Source: Synechococcus sp. AG-683-C23 (lineage in GTDB: Bacteria > Cyanobacteriota > Cyanobacteriia > PCC-6307 > Cyanobiaceae). From it: a stretch of DNA of 41,374 bases. Below, piece by piece: positions 8,595 to 17,753 of the stretch. The notes beneath the pieces were generated by a model. The model searched no databases. It was not told the origin of the DNA and saw nothing but the letters and a program-made list of their open reading frames with translations. The DNA lies in the NCBI GenBank assembly GCA_003208835.1, contig QCVD01000021.1, positions 1 to 41,374 on the forward strand. The letters are read 5' to 3'. The first letter of the stretch is position 1. Every line of letters begins with the position of its first letter. The position numbers and the translations under genes were made by a program.

Positions 8595-9785
8595 ATGGCT
8601 GTGTCCACCAGCGAACATGTGCTGGCACCGGTTCAGCAACGCGGTCAGGTCGCGCTTAGTCGTCTGGGCTTGCCGACGCGGAAAGATGAAGCATGGCGCC
8701 TCACCAACCTGAGCCGACTGGAAGCTGTGGCTCGGATGCCAATCAGCAACGTGGCCACAGCGTCAGATGCCCCTCCTCGTATGGATGGCGTTGTGCGCTT
8801 GGTGCTTGATGGAGTCAATGACCCACTGGAGGGTGTGACCTTGCCGGAGGGTCTCACGCCCCTTGAGCCAAAGGAGCTGGAGCTTGCCCTTGGCCACAGT
8901 CTCGATCGTTGTGGATGGTCCGACGATTGGTTGATCGAGTTCAACCATGCGTCCGCCCATCAGCTGTTGGCACTTCGGGTTCGCGGAACAGTTCCTCCGC
9001 TGGAACTTGTCGTGGCGGCCGCCTCTGGCCTCATCGCCACACGGGTGTTGCTGGTGGTGGAAGAAAAAGCACAGCTCGAGCTCCTACAAGTGTTTTCAGG
9101 ACGAGGTGAAGCGGCCCATAGTCATCTTTTGGAGGTGCATCTCGGCCAAGAAGCGCAGATGAACCACGGTGTTCTGGCTTGTGCCGATGGTCTGGCGTCG
9201 TTGTTTGCTCAACTGGCCGTTGAGCAAGAGCCCCGCAGCGCTTATAGCCTCACATCTGTTGTGCAGGGTTGGTCGTTGGGACGAATCGAGCCGCGGGTGG
9301 TGCAGGTGGATGGACAAGCCTCTACGACGTTGAAGGGTCTGGCCGTTGCCGACGTTGAGCAGCAGCTTGCTGTTCATACGTCGATGTGTTTCGAAGGGCC
9401 CGATGGTGAATTGGATCAGCTTCAAAAATGCCTCGCGGCAGGGCGCTCTCACACAATTTTCAATGGTGCGATCAATGTGCCGCGCAAGGCGCAGCGCACC
9501 AATGCAGCGCAATTGAGTCGGAATTTGTTGCTTTCGGATCGGGCCCGCGTTGATACCAAGCCTGAGTTGGAAATCGTGGCGGATGATGTTCGTTGTGCCC
9601 ACGGCGCCACGGTCTCCCAGCTGCAGGAAGACGAGCTCTTCTATTTGCGGAGTCGTGGGATCGGAGCCTCCGATGCCGCGGTGCTGCTGTTGCGCGGTGC
9701 ATGCCAAGAAGTGGTCGACCTGCTCCCGACTCATGCGACCGCCTGGCGACCGCTGGAACGCGTGCTTGAGGGACTGGCCTCATGA
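8595..9785 (+). CDS. sufD: SufD, Fe-S scaffold subunit partner of SufB
   Basis: The 396-residue protein has the N-terminal substrate-like segment TRKDEAWRLTNLSRL and a beta-helix core. Its C-terminus has the SufD signature DDVRCAHGATVSQLQEDELFYLRSRGI; His336 in CAHGA corresponds to E. coli SufD His360, implicated in cluster assembly. It pairs with SufB and binds SufC. Its stop overlaps the sufS start by 4 bases (ATGA). Confidence 0.95.
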   Translation: MAVSTSEHVLAPVQQRGQVALSRLGLPTRKDEAWRLTNLSRLEAVARMPISNVATASDAPPRMDGVVRLVLDGVNDPLEGVTLPEGLTPLEPKELELALGHSLDRCGWSDDWLIEFNHASAHQLLALRVRGTVPPLELVVAAASGLIATRVLLVVEEKAQLELLQVFSGRGEAAHSHLLEVHLGQEAQMNHGVLACADGLASLFAQLAVEQEPRSAYSLTSVVQGWSLGRIEPRVVQVDGQASTTLKGLAVADVEQQLAVHTSMCFEGPDGELDQLQKCLAAGRSHTIFNGAINVPRKAQRTNAAQLSRNLLLSDRARVDTKPELEIVADDVRCAHGATVSQLQEDELFYLRSRGIGASDAAVLLLRGACQEVVDLLPTHATAWRPLERVLEGLAS

Positions 9786-11068
9786 CCACGCTCAAACCTT
9801 CCCCGGCGCGATCTGGTGTGGATTCATTGAATCTTTCGTCACGATTTCGTGCTGATTTTCCAATACTCGCTCAAGCTACCCCAGATGGTCGGCCACTGAT
9901 CTATCTCGACCACGCTGCTACCAGTCAAAAGCCGCAGCAGGTGATCGATGCGATGCAGCGCTACTACAGCTGCGATAACGCCAATGTGCATCGGGGTGCC
10001 CATCAGCTCAGCGCCCGGGCCACCGAGGCGTTTGAAGCGGCTCGAACCACAGCAGCTGCCTTTGTTGGTGCCCATAGCCCCCGCGAGATTGTCTTCACGC
10101 GAAACGCCAGTGAAGCGATCAATCTTGTGGCGCGCAGCTGGGGTGATTCCACCCTCCGCGAAGGCGATGAAGTGTTGCTCACGGTGATGGAGCATCACAG
10201 CAATTTGGTGCCTTGGCAGCTTCTGGCGCAGCGCACCGGTTGTGTCCTTCGCCATGTCGGGCTGACCGAAGATGGACGCTTTGATTTAGAGGATTTCCAA
10301 GCCAAGTTGTCGGAGCGCACCCGGCTGGTGAGCTTGGTACATATCAGCAACACCTTGGGATGCTGTAATCCCCTGGATTCTGTGATCCCTGCAGCCCATG
10401 CTGTTGGTGCATTGGTGCTCGTGGATGCTTGCCAAAGCCTGGCGCATCAGAGCATTGATGTGGTGGCCCTCGAAGCCGACTTTCTGGTCGGCTCGTCTCA
10501 CAAGCTTTGTGGTCCTACCGGAATGGGTTTCCTTTGGGCACGTGAGTCGTTGTTAGAGGAGATGCCTCCATTCCTCGGCGGTGGCGAAATGATCCAAGAC
10601 GTGTTCTTGGATCACAGCACCTGGGCTGTGTTGCCCCACAAATTTGAAGCCGGCACTCCCGCCATCGGCGAAGCCGTGGGAATGGGGGCAGGCCTTCTCT
10701 ACTTACAGGAGATTGGCTTAGAGGCGATTCAAGCTTGGGAAGCCCTCCTCACCCAGCATCTTTTTTTCCGCTTGCAAGGCATTGATGGGCTGCGGATCCT
10801 GGGGCCAACTCCTGAGCAGCAGCCTGGTCGCGGCGCCCTCGCCACATTTCTCGTGGAGGGTGTGCATGCCAACGACATCGCGGCCTTGATGGATGCCTCA
10901 GGCATTTGTATTCGAAGTGGACATCACTGTTGTCAGCCGTTGCATCGCCTGTATGGGGTGACGGCTTCAGCTCGGGCCAGCCTCAGTTTTACCAGCACAA
11001 TAGAAGAGATCGACTGTTTCGCTGAGGAGCTCGCCTCCGCGGTGTCTTTCCTGCGGGAGCACAGCTGA
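9782..11068 (+). CDS. sufS: SufS, group II cysteine desulfurase
   Basis: The 428-residue PLP enzyme takes sulfur from L-cysteine as a persulfide for SufBCD. Lys241 in GSSHKLCGPTG is the PLP lysine, THAD-like HHSNL precedes it, and Cys383 in IRSGHHCCQPLH is the catalytic persulfide Cys. The typical YLDHAATSQKP start is at about residues 40-50, preceded by about 25 variable residues. A second Cys (384) directly after the catalytic one replaces the Ala usual in E. coli SufS (HHCAMP). No sufE lies in the window. The gene ends convergently with the amt gene 34 bases away. Confidence 0.95.
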   Translation: MTTLKPSPARSGVDSLNLSSRFRADFPILAQATPDGRPLIYLDHAATSQKPQQVIDAMQRYYSCDNANVHRGAHQLSARATEAFEAARTTAAAFVGAHSPREIVFTRNASEAINLVARSWGDSTLREGDEVLLTVMEHHSNLVPWQLLAQRTGCVLRHVGLTEDGRFDLEDFQAKLSERTRLVSLVHISNTLGCCNPLDSVIPAAHAVGALVLVDACQSLAHQSIDVVALEADFLVGSSHKLCGPTGMGFLWARESLLEEMPPFLGGGEMIQDVFLDHSTWAVLPHKFEAGTPAIGEAVGMGAGLLYLQEIGLEAIQAWEALLTQHLFFRLQGIDGLRILGPTPEQQPGRGALATFLVEGVHANDIAALMDASGICIRSGHHCCQPLHRLYGVTASARASLSFTSTIEEIDCFAEELASAVSFLREHS

Positions 11069-11102
11069 CGCTGTACCCCCAGACTTAGGGATCGTTCTGG
11101 AT

Positions 11103-12446
11103 TCAGTGCAGGATTGGTGAGCCCGTGCGCTCTGCATAGGCTTCCTCTCCATGTTCGTTCACGTCGACACCCATTTGCTCAGCTTCGGCGGGGACCCTGA
11201 AGGCGACACCGCATTGACGTAAGGCCATGGCAATCACCAGGGTTCCCCCTGCAGCCAGGCCATAGGCCACGAGCACAGCTTGAAGTTGCCCAAGCATCAG
11301 TGCGATACGCCCCTGCTCAGCAAGCACCGCACCAGCGGGATGGTTTTCGATCAAAGCTGCGTTGGCAAATACGCCAGTGAGGAGTGCTCCGATCGTGCCT
11401 CCCACTCCGTGGACGGCAAATGTGTCGAGGGAATCGTCAAAGCGCAGCCGTACTTTGATTCGAACGGAGACGTAGCAAAGAACAGCTGTGATGGCGCCGA
11501 TCGCCATGCCTGCGCCTGGTGTTACGAAGCCCGCAGCGGGGGTAACGCCCACAAGGCCTGCAACTGCACCGGTTGCCATTCCGACCGCAGTGGGTTTGTT
11601 ATCGCGCCAGGTTTCGACAAGGGCCCATGTCACCAGACCTGCAGCCGCTGAAAGATGGGTGGTGGTGAAGGGCAATTCAGCGCCGGCAACCGACAACTGA
11701 CTTCCACCGTTAAAGCCAAACCAGCCAAACCAGAGCAGGCCAGTACCCAAAATGATTTGGGTGACGTCGTGGGGAGGGCGGCCCGACTGCGGCCAACCCT
11801 GACGGCGTCCCACCAGTCCAGCCAAGACGAGGGCAGACACGCCAGAACTGATGTGCACCACGGTGCCACCGGCGAAGTCCAAATCTTTGCCCAGGAAACC
11901 CCCTCCCCAAACCATGTGGGCCAGAGGGGCATACACCACAAGCAGCCAGAGCGGGGTGAATAGGCACCAGAAGCGAAAGCTGAGCCGCTCCACTAACGCC
12001 CCGGAAATTAAGGCGGGAGTGATGATCGCAAACATGCCCTGGAAGAGGGCGAATGACAGGCCAGGAATGGTGAGGCCATCCCAGGTGCCGGAGAGGTTCT
12101 CCAGCAAGGCATGGTCAAAGGGATTGCCGATGACGGCATTCCAGCTGCCGCCGTCGCCAAAGGCCAAACTGAAGCCAACGCCGGCCCAGGTGAGGGTGGC
12201 GATCCCCATCATCACGATGCTCATCCCCATCGTGTTGAGCACATTGCGTCCTTGGACGAAGCCTCCATAGAAGAAGGCCAGTCCTGGAGTCATCAGCAGC
12301 ACCATGGCGGAGCTGATCAGGATCAAGCTGTTGTCAGAAGCAGCACTGCCGGTGGCCGCATGGGCGGGGAGCAGGGCTGTGCCCAGGAGTTGCAATGCAG
12401 GAACGCAAAGGGCCGCGATGCCCAGGCGCCCGAGTCGGGATCGCAC
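11103..12446 (-). CDS. amt: ammonium transporter, Amt/Mep/Rh family
   Basis: The frame extends up to an ATG at 12512, but GTG at 12446 is chosen because it begins a clean signal peptide (MRSRLGRLGIAALCVPALQL...AHA), as in other cyanobacterial Amt proteins. That gives about 447 residues. Family motifs are the LMTPGLAFFYGG start of helix 1, AHMVWGGG with the pore Trp/His region, DFAGGTVVHISSG and DDSLDTFAVHGVGGTIGALLTG near the C-terminus with the second pore His. It is a trimeric inner-membrane channel for ammonium uptake. An NtcA-type palindrome lies just upstream of the chosen start, consistent with nitrogen control. If the 12512 ATG is used instead, the protein has 22 more residues. Confidence 0.92.
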   Translation of the reverse strand: MRSRLGRLGIAALCVPALQLLGTALLPAHAATGSAASDNSLILISSAMVLLMTPGLAFFYGGFVQGRNVLNTMGMSIVMMGIATLTWAGVGFSLAFGDGGSWNAVIGNPFDHALLENLSGTWDGLTIPGLSFALFQGMFAIITPALISGALVERLSFRFWCLFTPLWLLVVYAPLAHMVWGGGFLGKDLDFAGGTVVHISSGVSALVLAGLVGRRQGWPQSGRPPHDVTQIILGTGLLWFGWFGFNGGSQLSVAGAELPFTTTHLSAAAGLVTWALVETWRDNKPTAVGMATGAVAGLVGVTPAAGFVTPGAGMAIGAITAVLCYVSVRIKVRLRFDDSLDTFAVHGVGGTIGALLTGVFANAALIENHPAGAVLAEQGRIALMLGQLQAVLVAYGLAAGGTLVIAMALRQCGVAFRVPAEAEQMGVDVNEHGEEAYAERTGSPILH

Positions 12447-12455
12447 AAGAATTCT

Positions 12456-12469
12456 GTATCTAGTGATAC
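12456..12469. promoter_or_regulatory. candidate NtcA-binding palindrome (GTA-N8-TAC)
   Basis: The sequence GTATCTAGTGATAC matches the NtcA consensus GTA-N8-TAC and is itself an inverted repeat (GTATC/GATAC). It lies 10-23 bases upstream of the preferred GTG start of amt. Activation by NtcA usually needs the box about 41 bases before the transcription start, and I see no good -10 box at the expected distance downstream, so it may act differently or be coincidental. Confidence 0.4.
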
Positions 12470-12659
12470 TCAATAGGGGGCTAAGCGGCGCAAAGTTGTT
12501 CACAGTGAACATTTTCGAGCCAGCGGCGCGGGTGGCTCGAGTTGGTCCTCGGCGCTTTCGCGGAGCGGTACAGCCGTATTTCCTTAGACAGAGCCGCCGT
12601 GATTGAAGACTTGCTCTGCTTGCGGACGCAATGGCCCCGCCAGCGACACTCTAAATAAA

Positions 12660-12665
12660 ATTATA
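12660..12665 (-). promoter_or_regulatory. candidate -10 box upstream of amt
   Basis: On the minus strand this reads TATAAT, a perfect sigma-70 type -10 hexamer in the AT-rich 12650-12722 stretch between the S9 peptidase gene and amt. It would give a leader of roughly 140-210 bases. No clear -35 hexamer or well-spaced NtcA box is visible upstream of it. Confidence 0.35.
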
Positions 12666-12722
12666 CGTAAAATATTTCGCCGCTAAGTAAGGCTTTTGTG
12701 GGTGTTTTGCGTCAATTTATTT

Positions 12723-14639
12723 TTATTCTGCTTGCCCTAGTCCCAGGTGGAGCCTGAAGAATGCCTCGGTTTCCTCAAGCACTGTGATTTGGGTCGCTTG
12801 GTTGCGGAAGCCATGGCCTTCATCGTCAAAGAGGCGCACGTCCACGGTGATTCTGTTGTTGCGCAAAGCGGCGGCCATCCGCTCGGTTTGCTCCGCTGGC
12901 ACCACTTTGTCTTTTAAACCCTGGAAAAACAGCACTGGGCAACGAATGCGATCTGCATGTTGCAGAGGAGAACGGTCGTTGTAGATGGAGCGTTGCGCAG
13001 GCCAGGCACCCACGAGTCCGTCGAGGTACCGCGCTTCAAATCGATGGGTGTCTGTCGCCATGGCGGTGAGATCGCAAACGGCATAGCGGCAGGCACCAGC
13101 TCGGAACACATCCGTGAAGCACAGTGCTGCCAGGGCGGTGAATCCCCCGGCGCTGCCCCCTTCGATCGCCACTTGATCGGGATGGGCGTGTCCCCAGGCA
13201 ATCAATGATTGTGCAGCGGCTGCGCAGTCGACCACATCAACGACGCCCCAGCCTTGGTTCAGTCGTTCCCTGTAAGCACGTCCAAAACCGGTGGACCCGC
13301 CGTAATTCACATCCACGACACCCCAGCCGCGGGAGGTCCAGTACTGAATGGCCAGGCTGAGGCCGCGGCGGGCCATGGCTGTCGGACCGCTGTGGCTTTT
13401 CACCAGAAGGGGTGCGGGTCCATCCTCTCCTCCCATGGGCGGGTAATACCAGGCATGGGTGCGTTGCTGCTTGTGTCCTTTGAACCAGAAAGGTTGCGCC
13501 ACGCTGATCTCCTCAGCAGGCAGCGGTGGTGGTATGGACGGCGAATGGCTCCAGGCCATCGTCCTGGGTCGAAGGTCGAGCTCGAGGAGCCCAGCCACGC
13601 TGCTGCTGTTGCTTGCGACGGCAACAGCCCTGCCATGACAGGCCTGTAGACCCGCCAGATCATCAAAGGGTTGCTCCAGCTTCACCACTGTTCCGTCGAG
13701 TCCCAGGCGTTGCAACGACCAGGTGCCATCTGTGCAGGTCGCCGCCAGGAGTCGTTCTCCATCCCAAGCGGTGGTACTCATGCCATAAATCCATTGGGGC
13801 ATGGCGGTTTCCGCTGCCATCGGCCAAGGCCGTTCCCACGAAGTACTGGCTGGATCCTCAAGCATGAGGTTCCACCAGCCACTGCTGTCCTCCGCCACCA
13901 GGAGCCGGCCATCCGGAAGCCATTGGGGCTGAAAGACAGAAACGCCATCCCCTCCGGCACGCTGTATTGGGTTGATGAGTTGTCCTGTTGGAGTTAGTTC
14001 AGCGCACCACAGGCTGCTGCTGTCCCAAGGCATTGATGGCTGCACCCACTCAACCCAGGCCAGACGGTCTCCGTTCGGATTCAGTGCGGCATATCCGGCA
14101 AAATCCGCTGGTTGATGGAGTAGTTCTGGTTCTTGATCGGTGCGCTGAAGGTCGACGCTGACAAGTGCGTCCTTCCCGTTTTGTTCGCGGATGCCGATCC
14201 ATTGGTTTCGCTGAAGATTCAGCAGGCCATCCGCCAGCTCCCAGGGCCCTGGACATGTCAGCCGTTGCGCTGGGGCTTCAGCTTCTGGGAGACGTTGGCG
14301 CGTGTCTGCTTTTGTCCAGCTGAATCGTTGTTGCCATAGACATCCGGCATCGATCCAAACCAGATGCAGATGGTGATCGTCTGTGGCTGTTGCCAGGACC
14401 CCTCCGCCGTAGTCGTGCACACGGCTGCGCAGGTTGATCGGTGCTGGCGTCAGCTCGATTTCAGGGCTATTCGGCTCGCCAAAGCGGCGCATGATTGCGG
14501 TCGTTCGCCCCTGTTCTGCAGGACGTTGTTCAAGCCAGATCAGCCAAAGACTGTCGTCTGGTCCTTGGACGAGCCTCGGTTCCTTCAGGCCTGGGAGCCG
14601 GCCAATGGCGGTTTGTGCGGAGAGTGGCGTGCGTCCCAT
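12723..14639 (-). CDS. S9-family prolyl oligopeptidase-like serine peptidase
   Basis: Starting at the ATG at 14639 (the longer frame would run through the def start region), the product is about 638 residues. An N-terminal seven-bladed beta-propeller region (about 20-370) with repeated WLPDGRLL/WIYGMS-like blades is followed by an alpha/beta hydrolase domain. The nucleophile Ser is in EGGSAGGFTALAAL, the Asp in GLKDKVVP and the His in DDEGHGF. These are the hallmarks of S9C/dipeptidyl-peptidase-like enzymes, which trim short peptides. No signal peptide is visible, so it is probably cytoplasmic. The start codon faces the deformylase gene with about 49 bases between them. Confidence 0.88.
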   Translation of the reverse strand: MGRTPLSAQTAIGRLPGLKEPRLVQGPDDSLWLIWLEQRPAEQGRTTAIMRRFGEPNSPEIELTPAPINLRSRVHDYGGGVLATATDDHHLHLVWIDAGCLWQQRFSWTKADTRQRLPEAEAPAQRLTCPGPWELADGLLNLQRNQWIGIREQNGKDALVSVDLQRTDQEPELLHQPADFAGYAALNPNGDRLAWVEWVQPSMPWDSSSLWCAELTPTGQLINPIQRAGGDGVSVFQPQWLPDGRLLVAEDSSGWWNLMLEDPASTSWERPWPMAAETAMPQWIYGMSTTAWDGERLLAATCTDGTWSLQRLGLDGTVVKLEQPFDDLAGLQACHGRAVAVASNSSSVAGLLELDLRPRTMAWSHSPSIPPPLPAEEISVAQPFWFKGHKQQRTHAWYYPPMGGEDGPAPLLVKSHSGPTAMARRGLSLAIQYWTSRGWGVVDVNYGGSTGFGRAYRERLNQGWGVVDVVDCAAAAQSLIAWGHAHPDQVAIEGGSAGGFTALAALCFTDVFRAGACRYAVCDLTAMATDTHRFEARYLDGLVGAWPAQRSIYNDRSPLQHADRIRCPVLFFQGLKDKVVPAEQTERMAAALRNNRITVDVRLFDDEGHGFRNQATQITVLEETEAFFRLHLGLGQAE

Positions 14640-14688
14640 GGCGTCTGAATTATCCCGATTAACATGCTTAATCAATGCAGGAGTGGTC

Positions 14689-15294
14689 TTGGCGGGAAGC
14701 TTTGCGCAGTTGGCACGAGCGGCTGACAAGGCCAGGGACACAATGTTGGTGCCGAAGACGGCGCTGGAAACCCCTCCGTTAGAGATTCATACCCTTGGCG
14801 CTGACTCTCTGCGTCAGCCCGCCCAGCGGATTGGCAAGGTCAATGATCAAGTCCGCGAACTGGCTCGGGACATGCTGCGCAGCATGTACACCGCCAAAGG
14901 CATCGGATTGGCCGCTCCTCAAGTTGCTGTGTATCAGCAGCTCTTGGTGATTGATCTCGACTTGGAGAATCCAGCAACACCACCGTTGGTGTTGATTAAT
15001 CCAGAGATCACAGCGGCGAGTGCTGGCTTGGATACCTACGAGGAGGGCTGCCTGAGTATTCCTGGGGTCTATCTCGATGTGGTGCGTCCCACTGCCATCG
15101 AATTGAGTTATCGCGATGAGATGGGACGTCCACGAAAAATGAAAGCCGACGGATTAATGGCCCGTTGTATTCAGCATGAGATGGACCATCTCAATGGTGT
15201 GTTGTTTGTGGATCGGGTGACTGATCAAGCCGGTCTTCAGAAGGAATTGAAGGAGAATGGTTTTCAGTCCAAGCATGTCCAAAGCGTGTCCTGA
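14689..15294 (+). CDS. def: peptide deformylase
   Basis: The enzyme removes the N-formyl group from nascent proteins. Motif 1 is GIGLAAPQV, motif 2 EEGCLSIP and motif 3 QHEMDHLNG, supplying the metal ligands Cys, His and His and the catalytic Glu. The frame is open far upstream, but TTG at 14689 is chosen. AGGAG sits 5 bases before it, and the resulting 201-residue product starts MAGSFAQLARAADKARDT, which matches what I recall of the marine cyanobacterial def N-terminus (MARSFAQLARAADKARDT). An ATG at 14638 lies almost on the peptidase start and is less likely. Confidence 0.93.
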   Translation: MAGSFAQLARAADKARDTMLVPKTALETPPLEIHTLGADSLRQPAQRIGKVNDQVRELARDMLRSMYTAKGIGLAAPQVAVYQQLLVIDLDLENPATPPLVLINPEITAASAGLDTYEEGCLSIPGVYLDVVRPTAIELSYRDEMGRPRKMKADGLMARCIQHEMDHLNGVLFVDRVTDQAGLQKELKENGFQSKHVQSVS

Positions 15295-15297
15295 GCC

Positions 15298-15495
15298 ATG
15301 CCGATGAAACCTTTGGCCGGACTTTTTCTAGCCCTGGCATGCGTCTTGGGCATTGCCAGCACTGGATGCGTGTTTGAGCTTGCCTATGGAGAGCCTGATC
15401 TTGGTGTGTCCACCACCAGTTGGATTTTGGCGGTGGCCGCCCCCGCCACGGTTGGAACACTTGTTGTTGCGATTCGGTTGAACAAACCGGCCTGA
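15298..15495 (+). CDS. small membrane protein (possibly DUF3188-like)
   Basis: The 65-residue product has two hydrophobic segments (about 5-25, including TGCVF, and 42-60) separated by an acidic loop, so it is a small inner-membrane hairpin. It follows def by 3 bases and is probably co-transcribed. It resembles the small cyanobacterial proteins grouped as DUF3188 in size and topology, but I cannot confirm this by eye. Confidence 0.6.
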   Translation: MPMKPLAGLFLALACVLGIASTGCVFELAYGEPDLGVSTTSWILAVAAPATVGTLVVAIRLNKPA

Positions 15496-15524
15496 TGGGG
15501 CGGGCTTGAAGCCGCCATCACTTT
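15493..15524 (+). terminator. hairpin terminator after the def operon
   Basis: TGATGG (15493-15498) can pair with CCATCA (15515-15520), extended by CGG/CCG, and is followed by CTTTTAC. This fits a modest intrinsic terminator that begins at the stop of the small membrane protein gene. Confidence 0.4.
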
Positions 15525-15552
15525 TACGATCCCTTTAACTCAGCTTTCGGCC

Positions 15553-16107
15553 GTGATCCCTCGCTTTTTGCCTACCGCTGCTGGACTCGCCGTTGCGCTG
15601 TCAGGGACTGTGCCGGTGATGGCCCAGGGATCCCTTTTCACGGCTGTTCCCGTGGAGCAGGCCAACTTCATTTTGGTGTCGGCTCCGATCGGCAAGGGCG
15701 AGAGGTCTCAGCTGAATATTTATGAGCAGCGCGCCAACAAGCGCCCTTGCTTCGCCGTGAGTGGCGGCATGCCTGCCGTTGTGGATCCTTTGCTTTCAAG
15801 CTTTGATTTCACAGGGATTTGTAACCGCTACATCGACGGCAATGGATATTCCTTGCGTGTTGGTGGCGATGATTTGGGCACCCGTTATCGCCTCACGGTG
15901 GTCAAGACCGGTAGCGATATAGAGCTGTTGGCAGCCCCCACCCGTAATCCCTCTGCACCGGTCTATCTGGTAGCCCAGGCCGGTGGAGTAGCGAGCGGTT
16001 TTGTTCAACTCAAGCTCCAGCCCGGTTGGTCGCTGATGCGCCGGGCGTATGGAACGAAAACCCTCGGTCACCTCTACATCTATCGGGATTCAGCCCCAGC
16101 GGAGTGA
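15553..16107 (+). CDS. DUF3747-domain secreted protein
   Basis: The GTG at 15553 gives 184 residues with a signal peptide (MIPRFLPTAAGLAVALSGTVPVMAQ, cleavage after AMAQ-like residues near 25). The mature part reads SLFTAVPVEQANFILVSAPIG...RSQLNIYEQ..KRPCFAVSGG..PAVVDPLLSSFDFTGICNRYIDGNGYSLRVGGDDLG, which is typical of the cyanobacterial DUF3747 family. Two conserved Cys (in RPCFAV and GICNRY) could form a disulfide in the periplasm. Function is unknown. Its 3' end overlaps the convergent comM gene by 28 bases. Confidence 0.8.
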   Translation: MIPRFLPTAAGLAVALSGTVPVMAQGSLFTAVPVEQANFILVSAPIGKGERSQLNIYEQRANKRPCFAVSGGMPAVVDPLLSSFDFTGICNRYIDGNGYSLRVGGDDLGTRYRLTVVKTGSDIELLAAPTRNPSAPVYLVAQAGGVASGFVQLKLQPGWSLMRRAYGTKTLGHLYIYRDSAPAE

Positions 16108-17669
16108 TCTCCCATGAGATCAGTGCAGCGGTAACCACTCGCGTCGGCGATCGCTTCGGTCTGCACCATGTTGTGGCCGTTCAGGTCGGCGATGGTGCGG
16201 GCCACCCTGAGTAATTGCAGGCTGCTCCGGGTGGTGAGCCTGCGCTGTTCGATAACCCGCTCCCACAGCGTGAGCCCATCAGCCTTGAATTGGCCTTGGC
16301 GGTGTAGATCCGCTGCCGTGAGCGAGCGATTGTTGCAACCACTGGGATTTCGGGCCTGCATTCGTTGACGAGTCGCATTCACCCGCGAGGGCTCCAGCCA
16401 TGGAGAGTGTGTTTTGCGACGTTGGGTGGCGTCCAGGCAAGTCCGAATTTGCCTTGATGATCGACGCTCTAATCGCAACTGCAGATCAATCCGATCAAGG
16501 AGAGGGCCTGAGAGCCGTTGCCAGTAGCGCTGTCGTTGGGAGCATGTACAACGACAGGCCTGTTCGTGGTCACCATGCCAGCCACATGGGCAAGGATTCG
16601 TCGCGGCAACTAAGGTCACCGCCGCTGGAAAGACCGTGGTCTCCCGCATTCGGCTAAGGCGCACTTTGCCGTCCTCGAGGGGTTGGCGAAGCAGGTTGAG
16701 CACCGGGCGCGGAAACTCTGCTAACTCATCGAGAAACAGAACGCCGCTATGGGCAAGGCTGATCTCTCCAGGTTTGGGGGTATGGCCTCCGTCAAGGAGC
16801 GCAACCCCCGAGCCGCTGTGGTGTGGAGAGCTAAAGGGTCGCTGATGGAGCAACTGCTCACAGATATCGAACTCCCCTGCCACCGAGTGAATCCGGGAGA
16901 TGGTGAGCGCCTCAGCTGTGTTGAGGTGTGGAAGCAACAGCGGTAATTGGCGAGCCAAATGGGTTTTGCCGCATCCCGGTGGCCCAACCATCAACAGGTG
17001 ATGCCCCCCGGCTGCCGCCAGCGCGAGAGCATGGGCGGCCCTTCGGCCCTTCCATGCCCTCCATTCCATGCCAAGGCCCACGAGCTCCAGGGGGATGGCG
17101 GCAGTGGTGGCCTTTTGAGGTGATGGGTGGTGTCCAATGCGGACAAACGGGCATTCCCCTTTGAGCTGTTGCACCAACTCCTTCAGGTTGTGGGCTGTCC
17201 AAATGTTGAGGTTCGGAATGAGCGCAGCCTCAGTCGCATTGGCAGGGGGCACGACGAGGGCCCGCGCCCCCTGTTGCATGGCCAAATCAGCGAGAGCGAT
17301 CGCCCCACGACAGGGCCGCAGGCTGCCGTCCAGTCCCAATTCACCAGCGCACCACAGGCCGTCGAGCTTGGGGCGATCAAGTTGTCCGCTGGCCACCAGC
17401 AGCCCCAGTGCGATGGGGAGATCAAAGGCCGGCCCTTCCTTGCGTCGGTGGGCTGGCGCAAGGTTGATCACCACACGCACCAATGGACCGCGGAAGCCAC
17501 TGTTCCTTAGGGCTGAGCGCACCCGTTCGCGGGATTCCTGAATGTCTTTGTCGGGTAGAGCCACCAGCTGAATTCCTGGGAGGCCTGGCGCTAGATCTAC
17601 CTCCACGGTGATGGGTTTGGCCTTGAGGGCGTGGAGCGAAGCGCTGAGACACCGTGCCAGCATCTTCAA
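16080..17669 (-). CDS. comM: ComM / YifB-family Mg-chelatase-like AAA+ ATPase
   Basis: The 529-residue protein has the N-terminal ChlI-fold domain (LHALKAKPITVEVDLAPGLPGIQLVALPDKDIQESRERVRSALRNSGF), an AAA+ module with Walker A GPPGCGKTHLARQLP and Walker B GVLFLDELAEF, and a Cys-rich insertion (NPCPCGWHGDHEQACRCTC). The C-terminal YifB domain has the sensor sequence GPLLDRIDLQL. In transformable bacteria ComM is a hexameric helicase for branch migration during natural transformation, which is relevant because some cyanobacteria are naturally competent. The start could be either of two close ATGs (17669 or 17663). Confidence 0.93.
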   Translation of the reverse strand: MKMLARCLSASLHALKAKPITVEVDLAPGLPGIQLVALPDKDIQESRERVRSALRNSGFRGPLVRVVINLAPAHRRKEGPAFDLPIALGLLVASGQLDRPKLDGLWCAGELGLDGSLRPCRGAIALADLAMQQGARALVVPPANATEAALIPNLNIWTAHNLKELVQQLKGECPFVRIGHHPSPQKATTAAIPLELVGLGMEWRAWKGRRAAHALALAAAGGHHLLMVGPPGCGKTHLARQLPLLLPHLNTAEALTISRIHSVAGEFDICEQLLHQRPFSSPHHSGSGVALLDGGHTPKPGEISLAHSGVLFLDELAEFPRPVLNLLRQPLEDGKVRLSRMRETTVFPAAVTLVAATNPCPCGWHGDHEQACRCTCSQRQRYWQRLSGPLLDRIDLQLRLERRSSRQIRTCLDATQRRKTHSPWLEPSRVNATRQRMQARNPSGCNNRSLTAADLHRQGQFKADGLTLWERVIEQRRLTTRSSLQLLRVARTIADLNGHNMVQTEAIADASGYRCTDLMGDHSAGAESR

Positions 17670-17753
17670 AGAGTTTGTGAAGTACGGGACTCATGCCCGG
17701 CCTGTCTCACCACCTCTGCCGTTTCATCCCTCGTCACCTCCCTGTTGCTTGCC

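Noticed and set aside
14434-14688. Long upstream extension of the def frame.
   Set aside because: It overlaps the divergent S9 peptidase coding region; family length and AGGAG spacing support TTG 14689.
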